Positions 1 to 9,788 of a stretch of 64,000 bases of DNA are shown one piece after another; position 1 is the stretch's first letter; each line of letters begins with the position of its first letter. A program made the translations under genes and the position numbers. The stretch is from Methanobrevibacter sp. (GTDB taxonomy: Archaea > Methanobacteriota > Methanobacteria > Methanobacteriales > Methanobacteriaceae): positions 1-64,000 of the forward strand of contig NZ_JAFUHT010000011.1 of assembly GCF_017468685.1 (NCBI RefSeq), read 5' to 3'. The notes below the pieces were generated by a model. The model was not told the origin of the DNA and did no database searches. It saw nothing but the letters and a program-made list of their open reading frames with translations.

Positions 1-144
1 TGGGTTAAATAACTATTTATCTTCTCACATATTTATAATTAACTACTTTTTAAAAAATTAAATTAAAAATCAGGAAATTTAAAAACAATAATAAAGAAAA
101 AAATAAAAAAATTAGAAAAAATTATTTATTGGACGGTCTCAGAA

Positions 145-1456
145 ATGGGAAATTTATTTGAAATGGACTTGAATATTACAATTTTTGACCACAGGGAATA
201 TGATCCCGAATTTAATGAAAATTATGCTAAAAATGGAACTGTTGATTTCAAACTTAATAACAAATATTGGGTTAAAAAACAAACTTATAAATACATGTCT
301 AAAAATAGTTTCAAATATATGACAACACTCTGGAACGAGTATATAGACAAATTCTGCAATTACACACGAAAAATACAACAAAAAGGACTGAAATTCAGCC
401 AAATCGCACATATATCATATGAATCCAAATCAGAAATAATAAACTCAGATTTTAACATCAATATCTCAAGACAAACAGTATACATCACAGAAAAAGAAAA
501 AACACCACTATACATATTCGAAAAAGAACAAAAATTAATGAAAGAAATTGAAAAATTAAACATCACCCCTAGCGGTTACTACAATTATGACGAAGAATAT
601 ATAAAGATTAATAAGGAAATTTATGTGAGATTAACGCTAATTGATGCTCATACACGAATGATAATCAATGACGAATTAATTCCTAAAAAAGATTTTAACA
701 AAAATTACATTGAAAAATTCCTCCAAGAATCCACAAAAGGAATAACACTAAACACAATAATCACAGACGGACACACATCCTATAAAGAAATAATAGAAAA
801 ATTAGACGCTAAACATCAATTATGCACCTTACACCTGATGCAAAACCTAATGACAAAATTAAACCCCATTATCCAAGGAAAAAACAGGAAAATCAAATCA
901 CTCACTGAAAAAAATATCAAAAAAAGAGACAGAATAGAAGAGCTAAAAAGTGAACAACCACTAAAAAGAGGAAGAAAGAAAAAAACAGACACCCAAGCAA
1001 TAAACAACTTAAACAAACGAAAAAAACCTAAATAAAGAAATAAAGGAAAACAATGAGAAAATAAAAGAATACAAAACGGAAATCAAAGAACTCCTAAAAT
1101 ACAAAAAGAAAATTCAAAAAATATTCAAAGCCAAAACATTAAAAACCGCAATGAAACATTTCAACGAATTAAAACAAAAACAAGAAGAAATACCCAAAGT
1201 TATTCAAGAATATGTTAAAAAACTAGATAAAAAAATTGATAGAATAATCGAACAAGTAAAAGACAGAGAAATACCTAAAACTAATAATTTAGTAGAATTA
1301 TTTTTTAAAGTAACATTTCCTGGTAAAATCAAAAGAATTTACCGAACATACGAAGGAGCACTAAACAAAATCAAATTAGACGACTTAAAATGGATAGAAA
1401 AAAATGTCATAGGATACCATCAAAAAAAAATTAATCAGTTGAATTTTTTACAGTAA
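145..1456 (+). pseudogene. DDE transposase, split by a frameshift
   Basis: Two overlapping reading frames together encode one transposase. The first (145-1035) carries an N-terminal helix-rich region and two acidic catalytic positions: Asp149 in a YDEEY context and Asp208 in TDGHTSY, followed by a CTLHLMQNL helix. The second, readable from about 1022 to 1456, continues the coiled, Lys-rich linker. It holds a TNNLVELFF motif whose Glu (codon at 1295) fits the third catalytic residue. The break falls in a run of seven A at 1020-1026: one A fewer would join the frames. No good ribosome binding site is seen and the frame is open upstream to about 67, so the true start may be lost or non-standard. 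The IS family is not certain and terminal inverted repeats were not found. It converges on the recombinase gene that follows. Inactive copy, programmed slippage or sequence error are all possible. Confidence 0.7.
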
Positions 1457-1470
1457 CGGAAAAAATATTA

Positions 1471-2577
1471 TTATTTCCCAATCATGCTTTTAAGACTGTC
1501 AATGTCGAATTTAAGTCTGTCCAATTCTAGTTTCAGTTCGTTTTTCTCATTTTCTATTTTGACAAACTCTGGTGATTTGACATGCAGCTTTTTAACTTCT
1601 GTGTTGATGGTTACTGCCTGCAGGTGTTCGATGTATTGGTATTTTAAATCTTCTGGATTGATCATGAAGTATGCTTGATCGGTTTTGTTTTTTGCTTTTC
1701 CCTGTAAGTCATTAACATCGTCTAGACTCATGCCGTCATTGTATAATGCTGATGCGTGGAATTTCCGTAGCATGTGGCTTCTGAATCTGTTGTAGGTGCC
1801 GATTTTTCCTAGTCCCAAATCGTCATTAATCTTTTGAAAATTAACTGTGAAATAATTTACAGCCATCTTAAACAGTTTGGATTCATTGGTGATGTTGTCG
1901 GTACGAGATAGGATGTGTGCGTTGATTGCTTTTACTGCTTCTGGGCTGCAATATGTGGTATAGTATTTGTTGGTCTTTTTACGGAGTATATTGAAAGTGG
2001 GAATGATTGTTTCATCATCTTCGATAATGTCAATTACCTCAAATATGTCCATATCTTTTCGTGGAAGATATTCAGACAATGCATCGATGTAATCTTGTAT
2101 TGTCAGGCTTAGTGTTTCTGCTCTTGCACATCCGCTGGAGCAAATGAACAGTATTGCAGCCTTCATAACTGGGCTGGCAATTCCTAATGCTTTTCTGATG
2201 ATTTCTTTATCTGGTAAATCACTGAAATAAATTGGTTGGGTTTTTTTGACTGATTTTTCGTTGATTTTTGGAAGTTCGTAGATTTCAATATCATAGAACT
2301 TGTAGAACTTGATGACATTAATCATGACTAATTTTACAGTGTTTAGGGCATAGTTTTCAAGTAGGTATTGTCTGAATTCCAGTAGTCTGGTTTTGATTCT
2401 GCGGTGTTTCCATTTGATTCCTTTGTTTTCTTCGTTTTCTGCTTCCATTAGAAGTTCATTGAGTTCCATTTCATGATATTTTGCATATTTTTCCAGTGCG
2501 TATGTGTATAGTCTTTGTGTGCCTGGTGAATGGTTGTATGTTACAAATAATGTTTTTAGCAATTCATTGTTTTTCAT
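1471..2577 (-). CDS. Tyrosine recombinase / phage-type integrase
   Basis: A 368-residue site-specific recombinase. The N-terminal third is a helical core-binding SAM-like domain. The catalytic domain shows the first Arg in a GCARAETLSL motif, a probable beta-hairpin Lys in LRKKTNKYY, His-x-x-Arg in SHMLRKFHA, an LQGKAK element in place of the usual LQGH, and the nucleophile Tyr in DQAYFM. The last 35 residues are a Glu/Lys/Leu heptad region that looks like a coiled coil, which is not part of a minimal XerA-like enzyme. A good ribosome binding site (AGGAGCT) precedes the ATG. It stands next to a broken transposase and no tRNA or obvious att site is adjacent. It could excise or invert an element, or be a domesticated recombinase; the substrate cannot be told from the sequence. 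Confidence 0.85.
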   Translation of the reverse strand: MKNNELLKTLFVTYNHSPGTQRLYTYALEKYAKYHEMELNELLMEAENEENKGIKWKHRRIKTRLLEFRQYLLENYALNTVKLVMINVIKFYKFYDIEIYELPKINEKSVKKTQPIYFSDLPDKEIIRKALGIASPVMKAAILFICSSGCARAETLSLTIQDYIDALSEYLPRKDMDIFEVIDIIEDDETIIPTFNILRKKTNKYYTTYCSPEAVKAINAHILSRTDNITNESKLFKMAVNYFTVNFQKINDDLGLGKIGTYNRFRSHMLRKFHASALYNDGMSLDDVNDLQGKAKNKTDQAYFMINPEDLKYQYIEHLQAVTINTEVKKLHVKSPEFVKIENEKNELKLELDRLKFDIDSLKSMIGK

Positions 2578-2736
2578 TGTTTTTCAGCTCCTTAAAGTGT
2601 TTGTAAAAACATTTTTGAAAAGAGCCAAAACTAACAATTTACGATAAGTATACAATAATATTTCTATATTGTTTCCAATAACGTACTTTTCTATTTTTCT
2701 AAAAACTTATTTATTTAAAAATCAATACTAATATTC

Positions 2737-3660
2737 ATGACTCTCAAAGTCTCAGATATTGGTGAAAAGGAATTAGTCAGATACATCATTGCCAATTCAA
2801 GGAATATCACTCCAGATGATACTGCAATCACCAAGTTCAACTCAACTAATCTTATTTCAACCTGCGACATGCTCATCCAGTCAAGGCATTTTCCACACAA
2901 CATGTCCTATTTTGACATGGGATTTAAAGCAGTTACAGTTAATGTAAGTGATTTGGCGGCTATGGGTGCAGAACCGTTAGGATTTCTCCTGGCAATTGCA
3001 CTTCCAAAGGATTTGAAAATCGATGATTTTAAACAAATCATTGATGGAGTACTTAAAGCCTGTGAGTATTATCATGTCCCATTGATTGGTGGCGATACCA
3101 ATGAGGCATCTGAAATCATCATTACCGGAACCGCACTGGGTCTGACCGATAAGCCATTGATGAAGGATACTTATAACATGGGGGATTTGATAGCTGTAAC
3201 GGGTAATTTAGGTCTTGCTGCATTAGGTTTCAATCTAAACACGCTTGATAATGTTTATGTTAAAAAAGCATTAAAGCCAAAAGCCAGAATTAAGGAGGGG
3301 CTGATTTTAAGGGATTATGCAACATCCGCTACTGACATTACCGATGGGCTTGCAAGCGAATTGTATGAGATTAAAAAGGACGGGTATGGTTTTATGATTC
3401 ATGAGGAGCTTTTAAACATCTCTGATGAATACAAAAGCATATCCAGTCAGTTGGGTTTGGATTATTTGGATTTGATACTTCATGTTGGAGAGGACTTTGA
3501 GTTATTGTTTACAATATCAAAGGAGAACTTTGATAAGCTGCCGATTGACTGCATGGTCATCGGTGAGGTTACAGATACTGACGTTGTTGAACTGACATTG
3601 GAAAACGGATTTGTTGAAAGAGTAAAGAATAAGGGCTATGAGCATTATGTTAGTGAGTAA
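2737..3660 (+). CDS. thiL: Thiamine-monophosphate kinase
   Basis: ThiL phosphorylates thiamine monophosphate to thiamine diphosphate, the last step of cofactor synthesis, using ATP in the cytoplasm. The 307-residue protein has the PurM/ThiL fold signatures: an early DDTAI metal site, STCDMLIQSRHFP, the KAVTVNVSDLAAMGAEPLG segment, the GGDTNEA loop, ATDITDGLASEL and HVGEDFELLFT. Length is usual for the family. No Shine-Dalgarno is visible; a TATA-like TTTATTTAA about 26 bp before the ATG suggests a leaderless mRNA. It overlaps the next gene by 23 bp, so the two are probably co-transcribed. Confidence 0.93.
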   Translation: MTLKVSDIGEKELVRYIIANSRNITPDDTAITKFNSTNLISTCDMLIQSRHFPHNMSYFDMGFKAVTVNVSDLAAMGAEPLGFLLAIALPKDLKIDDFKQIIDGVLKACEYYHVPLIGGDTNEASEIIITGTALGLTDKPLMKDTYNMGDLIAVTGNLGLAALGFNLNTLDNVYVKKALKPKARIKEGLILRDYATSATDITDGLASELYEIKKDGYGFMIHEELLNISDEYKSISSQLGLDYLDLILHVGEDFELLFTISKENFDKLPIDCMVIGEVTDTDVVELTLENGFVERVKNKGYEHYVSE

Positions 3661-4519
3661 TGAATTATACAAAAAAAGTTCAAAAACACAGAAAATCAGA
3701 TGTGAGATTTGTGCCAATTACTGCAAGATTGCTGACGGCAACCTCGGAGTGTGCAGACAGCATAAAAACATTAACGGGGAGCTTTTTGATGAATCTTATG
3801 GTATAGTTTCATCATTGAGTCCTGATCCTGTTGAAAAAAAGCCTCTCAATCATTTCATGCCTGGGACATTCACCTATTCGATTGGGGGTTTTGGATGCAA
3901 CATGACATGTTTGCACTGTCAGAACTATATGATATCACATGAATATGACATTAATTCTAGAGGTATTAAAATAACACCAGAGGCGATTGTGGAAAATGCA
4001 CTTAACTACAATTGTGACTCAATTGCTTGGACCTATAATGAACCTACAATACACTTGCCTTTCTCCAAGAAAACTTCCCTGCTTGCAAGAAGTAAAAACT
4101 TGAAGGTTATCTATGTAAGCAACGGCTACTTTTCAGACAAGTCTCTTAATGAAGTTTTAGGATTTGTCGATGCATTCAACATAGACATCAAATCAATGTC
4201 TAAGGATTTCTATAAAAAAGTCTGCGGTGCAGACTTGAACATTGTTTTGGATAATGTAAGAAGAGTATACTTGGAAGGCAAACATCTCGAAATCACCAAT
4301 CTGATTATCAATGATTATAATGATTCAGTTGAAGAGATAAATGAGTTATGCGATTTTGTAGTTTCCGAGTTAGGCCCTGAAGTACCGCTTCACTTTTCAA
4401 GAGCCTTTCCATACTATAAGATGGATGACATTTCACCTACAAAACCTGAAATTCTCTACAGGGCAAGAGAGATTGCACTTGAAAAAGGCATTGAAAATGT
4501 ATATTTGGGAAATATTTAA
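3638..4519 (+). CDS. amrS: Radical SAM enzyme, AmmeMemoRadiSam (AmrS/PflA-like) family
   Basis: A 293-residue radical SAM protein related to pyruvate formate-lyase activating enzymes. A Cys-rich N-terminus (CEICANYC, then GVC) precedes a GGFGCNMTCLHCQNY motif whose Cys87, Cys91 and Cys94 would bind the 4Fe-4S cluster that cleaves S-adenosylmethionine. WTYNEPTI and DAFNIDIKS are typical of the AmrS subgroup that accompanies AMMECR1 and Memo proteins, which are not in this window. The substrate of this family is not established. ATG codons at 3638 and 3647 are both possible starts; the gene begins inside the end of thiL. Confidence 0.85.
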   Translation: MSIMLVSNELYKKSSKTQKIRCEICANYCKIADGNLGVCRQHKNINGELFDESYGIVSSLSPDPVEKKPLNHFMPGTFTYSIGGFGCNMTCLHCQNYMISHEYDINSRGIKITPEAIVENALNYNCDSIAWTYNEPTIHLPFSKKTSLLARSKNLKVIYVSNGYFSDKSLNEVLGFVDAFNIDIKSMSKDFYKKVCGADLNIVLDNVRRVYLEGKHLEITNLIINDYNDSVEEINELCDFVVSELGPEVPLHFSRAFPYYKMDDISPTKPEILYRAREIALEKGIENVYLGNI

Positions 4520-5142
4520 GTGATGGTATGGTGGATGGTAAGTCCACCCTAATTAAATCAATCTATTCATCAAATAATGTCACTGATTAAAATTCCACTT
4601 CATTAGATTTCGTTTTTTAGAAACCTTCACCTTGAAAACTATTAACCTAGCTTTGATTCATATCAATCATTAATTAGAAATGTGTTATATCCTACCAATA
4701 ATGGTAGGAATATAAGTGGCTGCTAAAAAAATAATGCAGTCTAAAAACATTTCTACCATACACGGCCTCCATTGGGGCTAAACTGTGGAATGTTAAGTTT
4801 TTTTGCAATTTAGTCACCCTTTTAATAATTGATTTTTATTAGTTCCAGGGGTTAATATTTATTACTTTTTATATATAAAGTATTACTAAAATATTTTTTA
4901 AAAAGGTATAAATACAAGATTAATATTATAATAAAATATTGGAATGTTAAGTGGATTGCAATTTTTGTTATCCATTTTAATAATAGTTTAGGGTTTTTTA
5001 CCCTAATCTCATTATTAATGCTTATTTTTACTTATTTTAATTATAATTAAGAGTATTTGAAGTTTAAAATTAATTAAAATATTTTCATTTCATGATTCAG
5101 CAGTTTAATCATTAATTTTAAAAAAGAAGTTAAAAGTTAGTT
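4520..5142. other. Long non-coding region with hairpins and an imperfect direct repeat
   Basis: No convincing reading frame in 623 bp. Visible structure: a hairpin at 4530-4549 (GGTGGA/TCCACC); a strong one at 4691-4708 (CCTACCA, four-base loop, TGGTAGG) flanked by partly complementary ATAT; an imperfect direct repeat of about 45 bp, starting TGGAATGTTAAG at 4786 and 4940 and sharing TTGCAATTT and TTTTAATAAT; and a hairpin at 4988-5006 (TTAGGGT/ACCCTAA). It lies between the ends of two convergent units, so promoters for flanking genes are not needed here. It might hold a small RNA, a remnant element or simply decay products. Confidence 0.5.
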
Positions 5143-6399
5143 TCATTCACCAAAACTAACTCTTTCGAATTTTTCCAATGTTTTAAGTGATTTGGTTGCA
5201 TCCACACCAATTTTAGTAGTTGTACCATCACTTTCAGCTACAGGATCAAGGGATGAACCACGAACATTAGGAACAATCATAATGTCACGGTCACCTTTAA
5301 CACGAGTAGCTATAGCGTATTCAACGTCTTCAGCATCAAAAATATTAACATCAGTATCTACTGCAACACAGTGCTTGAGTGAAGGGTGAGCTGACAATGC
5401 TGCCATAATAGCATTCTTACCGTCACCTTCAGTTTGCTTGTTGATAGATACAACTGCATGCAACCAGCAGCAGCCTCCCTCAGTCAGGACAACATTTTCA
5501 ACTGTAGGAACTGCATTTTTAACCGCCTTGTAAATCCTAGGTTCCTGTGGAAGCCCTTGAAGTAACTTATGTTCAAATCCTGCAGGAACAATTGCATGAT
5601 AGCATGGATTGTCCTTTTTGATATGCATCTTGTTTAAATTAATAATCGGCTGGTCACGGATAATGTCGTAAGTATCAGTCAAATCAACGAAAGGACCTTC
5701 AGCAACGGTTTCAGTCACTGAAATATTACCTTCAAGAATGATGTCAGCTTGAGGAACTTCCAAATCACCGCATTTTATCAGTTCAAGTTCACCGTTCTTG
5801 AATGCATTTGCAACTTCCATTTCATTGTAGTCAATCGGTATTGAGGTAGTGCTTGCAAGAAGTATTGCAGGATCCATTCCGATAGCGATTGCAATGTCTA
5901 AGTCCTCACCTGCTTCCTGTGCATTTTGGAAGTAAGTGTAGAGGTTTCTAGGCACGATTCTGATAACCAGTCTTTTGTTGTCAAGCACCATCATACGATG
6001 GATTGAAGCGTTTTGAATGCCGGTTTTAGGATCACGTGCAAAGACAACACCTGCAGTGATATAAGCTCCGCCGTCACGTTTGTAATGGGTTAAAATAGGG
6101 ATTTTATCCAAATCGATTTCCAAATTATCATATTCAGAAAAATCAGTGAATTTTTCAACTTTCAATGGGTTTTCCATTGCATCAATGATTTTTTCAGTAA
6201 TCTCTGAAACTTCACAGTTGATTGACTTAGCGATTTTGTCACGTGTATTGCAGATTCCGGTAACAACAGGCATGTCATATCCTTTAACGTTTTTGACAAT
6301 AACAGTGTCTTTAGGATATTCTCTCAATACTTTAGAGATTTCATATTCAGTTGAAAGCTCATCAGTAATTTCTATAATGTTTTCATCTTTAATGTTCAT
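5143..6399 (-). CDS. UbiD-family decarboxylase (possible anhydromevalonate phosphate decarboxylase)
   Basis: A 418-residue UbiD-type, prenylated-FMN dependent (de)carboxylase. Recognisable segments are [77 protein letters not shown] and [12 protein letters not shown]. Archaea with the modified mevalonate pathway use a UbiD homologue to decarboxylate trans-anhydromevalonate phosphate to isopentenyl phosphate for lipid synthesis; in a methanogen with one copy that is the likeliest role, but this is inference. The prenyl-FMN maker UbiX is not in the window. Start supported by GTGATAAT before the ATG. It lies 7 bp downstream of purE in the same orientation. Confidence 0.85.
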   Translation of the reverse strand: MNIKDENIIEITDELSTEYEISKVLREYPKDTVIVKNVKGYDMPVVTGICNTRDKIAKSINCEVSEITEKIIDAMENPLKVEKFTDFSEYDNLEIDLDKIPILTHYKRDGGAYITAGVVFARDPKTGIQNASIHRMMVLDNKRLVIRIVPRNLYTYFQNAQEAGEDLDIAIAIGMDPAILLASTTSIPIDYNEMEVANAFKNGELELIKCGDLEVPQADIILEGNISVTETVAEGPFVDLTDTYDIIRDQPIINLNKMHIKKDNPCYHAIVPAGFEHKLLQGLPQEPRIYKAVKNAVPTVENVVLTEGGCCWLHAVVSINKQTEGDGKNAIMAALSAHPSLKHCVAVDTDVNIFDAEDVEYAIATRVKGDRDIMIVPNVRGSSLDPVAESDGTTTKIGVDATKSLKTLEKFERVSFGE

Positions 6400-6406
6400 A
6401 TTATCA

Positions 6407-7429
6407 CTAGAATGTTATTTTTTTATCTTTTAGCTTATCAAGAAGGCCTACCATCTCAGGATTTCCAATACCGAGGATTTCACCAGTAAGAACTGCAGCA
6501 TTTTTGCCGTTGTTTATGCCGACTGTTGCAACAGGCACTCCTGGAGGCATACTGACGGTAGTAAGCATATAATTGTCTCCATTTTCATTGGTACATGGAA
6601 CTCCAATAACAGGTCTTGCAGTAAGACCGACAATTCCTCCTGTAACCTGTGAAGAGTTGGAGCTGACTCCAATGAATATTTTAGCATTTTTCATAGATTT
6701 GACATAATTAATGAATTTCTTGTTTGATCTGATTGGACAGACTACTTTTATGTCATATGTGATTTTAAGTCTTTCTAATATCTTGGTTATTTTTTTTGCA
6801 GTTGCAACATCATTTTGCCTTCCAACAATAATGGCCACTTCAGCGTCTTTGTTTTTGCATTCGCTGTTTTCTTCATCCACTTCAGCCTTATTTATTTCGA
6901 GATTTTTAATTCTTATAAAGTCATTTTCAATGTAAGGCCTGTCAATTACCTGAACTATGCTTTCATTGCTGTCAATAACTTTCATTGCATATTCTTTTCT
7001 AAGTTCAATGACTTTTTTGTGAACTTCGTCATCATGAAGACCGATAAACTGCGCTGCAAGTATCGCAGCATTGTCTCCACGGTCTATTCCAACGGTAGCA
7101 ATTGGGGAAGGATATGGCATTTGAACAATTGATTCTAATGCATCTATTCCACCAGTCTTAACATCAACAGGCACTCCAATAACCGGTCTTGGTGTGTAAG
7201 CGGCAATTGAGCCTGGTAAGTGTGCAGCTAGACCTGCAATACCTATAAAAACTTCAATTCCAGCATCAGTACCTTGTGTCACAATTTCACGAACAAGATT
7301 AGGTGTTCTGTGGGCTGATGCTATTTTTAAACTGTATGGTATTTCCAATTTATCTAATATGTCCATGGATTTTTCTGCAATAGCAATATCTGATCCACTT
7401 CCAAGAATAATCATTATCTTTGCTGTCAT
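6407..7429 (-). CDS. purE: Two-domain PurE (N5-CAIR mutase / AIR carboxylase)
   Basis: PurE makes 4-carboxy-5-aminoimidazole ribonucleotide in purine synthesis. The 340-residue protein is a tandem duplication. Residues 1-160 are a full PurE domain with [11 protein letters not shown], the catalytic SAHRTP (His40), [20 protein letters not shown] and [13 protein letters not shown]. Residues 205-335 repeat the fold ([36 protein letters not shown]), but the segment matching SAHRTP reads CPIRSN, so this copy lacks the catalytic His. Family members are usually about 160-170 residues. A duplicated PurE is, as far as I recall, common in Methanobacteriales. SD AAGGGAT precedes the ATG, and a TATA-like TTTAATATATATTAAA lies at about 7479-7494, giving it its own promoter downstream of tex. 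Confidence 0.92.
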   Translation of the reverse strand: MTAKIMIILGSGSDIAIAEKSMDILDKLEIPYSLKIASAHRTPNLVREIVTQGTDAGIEVFIGIAGLAAHLPGSIAAYTPRPVIGVPVDVKTGGIDALESIVQMPYPSPIATVGIDRGDNAAILAAQFIGLHDDEVHKKVIELRKEYAMKVIDSNESIVQVIDRPYIENDFIRIKNLEINKAEVDEENSECKNKDAEVAIIVGRQNDVATAKKITKILERLKITYDIKVVCPIRSNKKFINYVKSMKNAKIFIGVSSNSSQVTGGIVGLTARPVIGVPCTNENGDNYMLTTVSMPPGVPVATVGINNGKNAAVLTGEILGIGNPEMVGLLDKLKDKKITF

Positions 7430-7492
7430 TTTAAAATCCCTTCTAAAAAAATAAATTTTATATTCACTATAAAATATTGATTTTAATATATA

Positions 7493-9640
7493 TTAAATTA
7501 TCATTGATAAATTAATCCTGTTCCGCTTAGTGTCAACATCAAGAACCTTAACATCAACAATATCTCCGACACTGACTATGTCTAAGGGGTGCTTTACAAA
7601 CCTGTCAGATACCAATTGTGAGATATGAACCAGTCCGTCCTGATGAACTCCAATATCTACAAAAGCACCAAAATCAACAATATTTCTTACAGTTCCCTGC
7701 ATTACCATGCCGATTTCCAAATCATCAATTGATAACACGTTTTTCCTAAGCATAGGCTTTGGCATATCTTCACGAGGGTCACGACCAGGCTTTTTAAGCT
7801 CATGAATAATGTCTTTAAGGGTTTCAGGACCGATATGCAATTCCTCTGAAATTTCATCAAGGTCTATGTTATCCAATCTGAGATTGCTTTCACCGATATC
7901 ATTGACTGAATAATTCAACTTCTTTAACAGTTTGAATGTTGCATCATATGATTCCGGATGGATTGTAGTGTTATCCAATGGATATTCGGGATTGTCAATT
8001 TTTACAAAACCTGCACACTGCTCAAAAGTCTTTTTACCAAGTTTGCTGACATTCAACAGTTCCTTACGGGAGCTGAAACTGCCGTTTTCCTCACGATACT
8101 TGATTATATTTTTTGCGGTAGTGTTTCCAATACCTGAAACATAATTCAACAGGCTTACAGAAGCAGTGTTTAGGTCAACTCCAACTTCATTAACTACTTT
8201 TTCAACTACACCGCCTAAAGATTCCGATAACTGTTTCTGATTCATGTCATGCTGGTATTGGCCGACACCAATGGATTTAGGGTCAATCTTAACAAGTTCA
8301 GCTAATGGATCCTGCAGTCTGCGGGCAATTGAAACCGCACTTCTTTCACCTTCTGAAAAATCAGGGAATTCCTCATCAGCCAATTTTGAAGCAGAATAGA
8401 CTGATGCACCAGCTTCATTAACGATGATGTACTCGACACTAGTTCCTTTGATGATTTGTGCAACTATTTCTTCTGATTCCCGTGAAGCGGTACCATTGCC
8501 GATTGCAATGACATTAATATCATACTTGTCAATCAACTCACGAACAGTCTTAATTGACTCTTGAACCCTATTTTGCGGTTCGGTCGGATAAATCAGACTG
8601 GTATCCAAGACTTTTCCCGTTTCATCAATGATGGCCAACTTACATCCGGTTTTAAATGCAGGGTCCCATCCAAGAATGGTTTTGCCGACAAGTGGACTTT
8701 CCATCAGCAGCTGATTCAGGTTTCGGGCAAACACTTCAATTGATTTTTCCTCAGCCTTTTCAGTCAGATAGTTTCTGATTTCACGCTCAATTGCAGGTGA
8801 AATCAATCTTTTATATGCGTCCTTGACAGATTCTTTAATGATTGGAGTAGTGTATCTGTTGTACTCTATCTTTTCAGGGATTTTTGAAATGTTTTTAAGC
8901 ATGTGTCTGTTGAGATATTCTATGATTTCATCAGTTTCACAAACAATCTTTACCTTAACAACTCCTTCCTTTTCAGCACGGTTGATTGCTAAAATCCTAT
9001 GGGGTGGAATCTTTTTAATGTTTTCTGAATAATTATAGTATGTATCATATTCTGTGGATTTCTCCTTGTCTTTTGCTTTTGTCTCAATCTGGCTGGTATA
9101 AAAGGTATTCTGTCTTATCTTTTTTCTAAAAGTAGAATTATCTGAAATGATTTCTGCAATAATGTCCTGAGCACCCTGAATAGCATCTTCGGGAGTTTTA
9201 ACCTCATCATTAACATAATTTAGGGCTATCTTTTTAACACTTTGTTTAACATCCTGCTTTAAAATGATGTCGGCTAATGGTTCAAGGCCTTTCTCACGTG
9301 CTTTGGTTGCTCTAGTCTGTTTTTTGCTTTTAAACGGCCTGTATATGTCTTCAAGTTCAACCAGTGTTTCAGCTTTAATGATTTTGTTTTTCAAATCATC
9401 GTCAAGTTTTCCAATCTCATCAATTCTTTTGATGATTTTTTCCTTTTTATCTTCCAGATTACGCAGATATTTTAACCTTTCATCAAATTTCCTTAGTGTT
9501 TCATCATTCAGTGAGCCGGTTACATCTTTTCTATACCGTGCGATGAATGGTATTGTGTTACCATCATCAATCAGTTTGATTACCTTTTTAACCTGCCAAT
9601 TTTTTAGATTCAATTCTTTTTCGAGTGCTTTAACTATCAT
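7493..9640 (-). CDS. tex: Tex-family S1 RNA-binding protein
   Basis: A 715-residue Tex-like protein, a conserved nucleic-acid-binding factor linked in bacteria to transcription. Order of parts: N-terminal helical domain (PFIARYRKDVTGSLNDE), a YqgF/RNase H-like domain (GWDPAFKTGCKLAIIDETG, NVIAIGNGTASRESEE), tandem helix-hairpin-helix motifs (ASVSLLNYVSGIGNTTAKNI, LLNVSKLGKKTFEQCAGF) and a C-terminal S1 domain (GTVRNIVDFGAFVDIGVHQDGLVHISQL). I place the start at the second Met (9640), because the frame's first codon is TTG and AGGTAG sits just upstream. It is the first of three same-strand genes with purE and ubiD. Confidence 0.93.
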   Translation of the reverse strand: MIVKALEKELNLKNWQVKKVIKLIDDGNTIPFIARYRKDVTGSLNDETLRKFDERLKYLRNLEDKKEKIIKRIDEIGKLDDDLKNKIIKAETLVELEDIYRPFKSKKQTRATKAREKGLEPLADIILKQDVKQSVKKIALNYVNDEVKTPEDAIQGAQDIIAEIISDNSTFRKKIRQNTFYTSQIETKAKDKEKSTEYDTYYNYSENIKKIPPHRILAINRAEKEGVVKVKIVCETDEIIEYLNRHMLKNISKIPEKIEYNRYTTPIIKESVKDAYKRLISPAIEREIRNYLTEKAEEKSIEVFARNLNQLLMESPLVGKTILGWDPAFKTGCKLAIIDETGKVLDTSLIYPTEPQNRVQESIKTVRELIDKYDINVIAIGNGTASRESEEIVAQIIKGTSVEYIIVNEAGASVYSASKLADEEFPDFSEGERSAVSIARRLQDPLAELVKIDPKSIGVGQYQHDMNQKQLSESLGGVVEKVVNEVGVDLNTASVSLLNYVSGIGNTTAKNIIKYREENGSFSSRKELLNVSKLGKKTFEQCAGFVKIDNPEYPLDNTTIHPESYDATFKLLKKLNYSVNDIGESNLRLDNIDLDEISEELHIGPETLKDIIHELKKPGRDPREDMPKPMLRKNVLSIDDLEIGMVMQGTVRNIVDFGAFVDIGVHQDGLVHISQLVSDRFVKHPLDIVSVGDIVDVKVLDVDTKRNRINLSMII

Positions 9641-9788
9641 CAAATTCTACCTGAAAATATTTTTTTTCTTTTTCTAAATCAATTTTATTTCTTTTTGAAT
9701 AATAATTTTTTGTTTAAATTAACAAAAACATTTATAACTATTTAATTAATAAAGTTATTAATGTAGTAACTTTTATTGGTGAATTTGA

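Noticed and set aside
1-144. Left terminal inverted repeat of the insertion sequence
   Set aside because: No stretch here pairs convincingly with the region after 1456; the element may begin outside the window.
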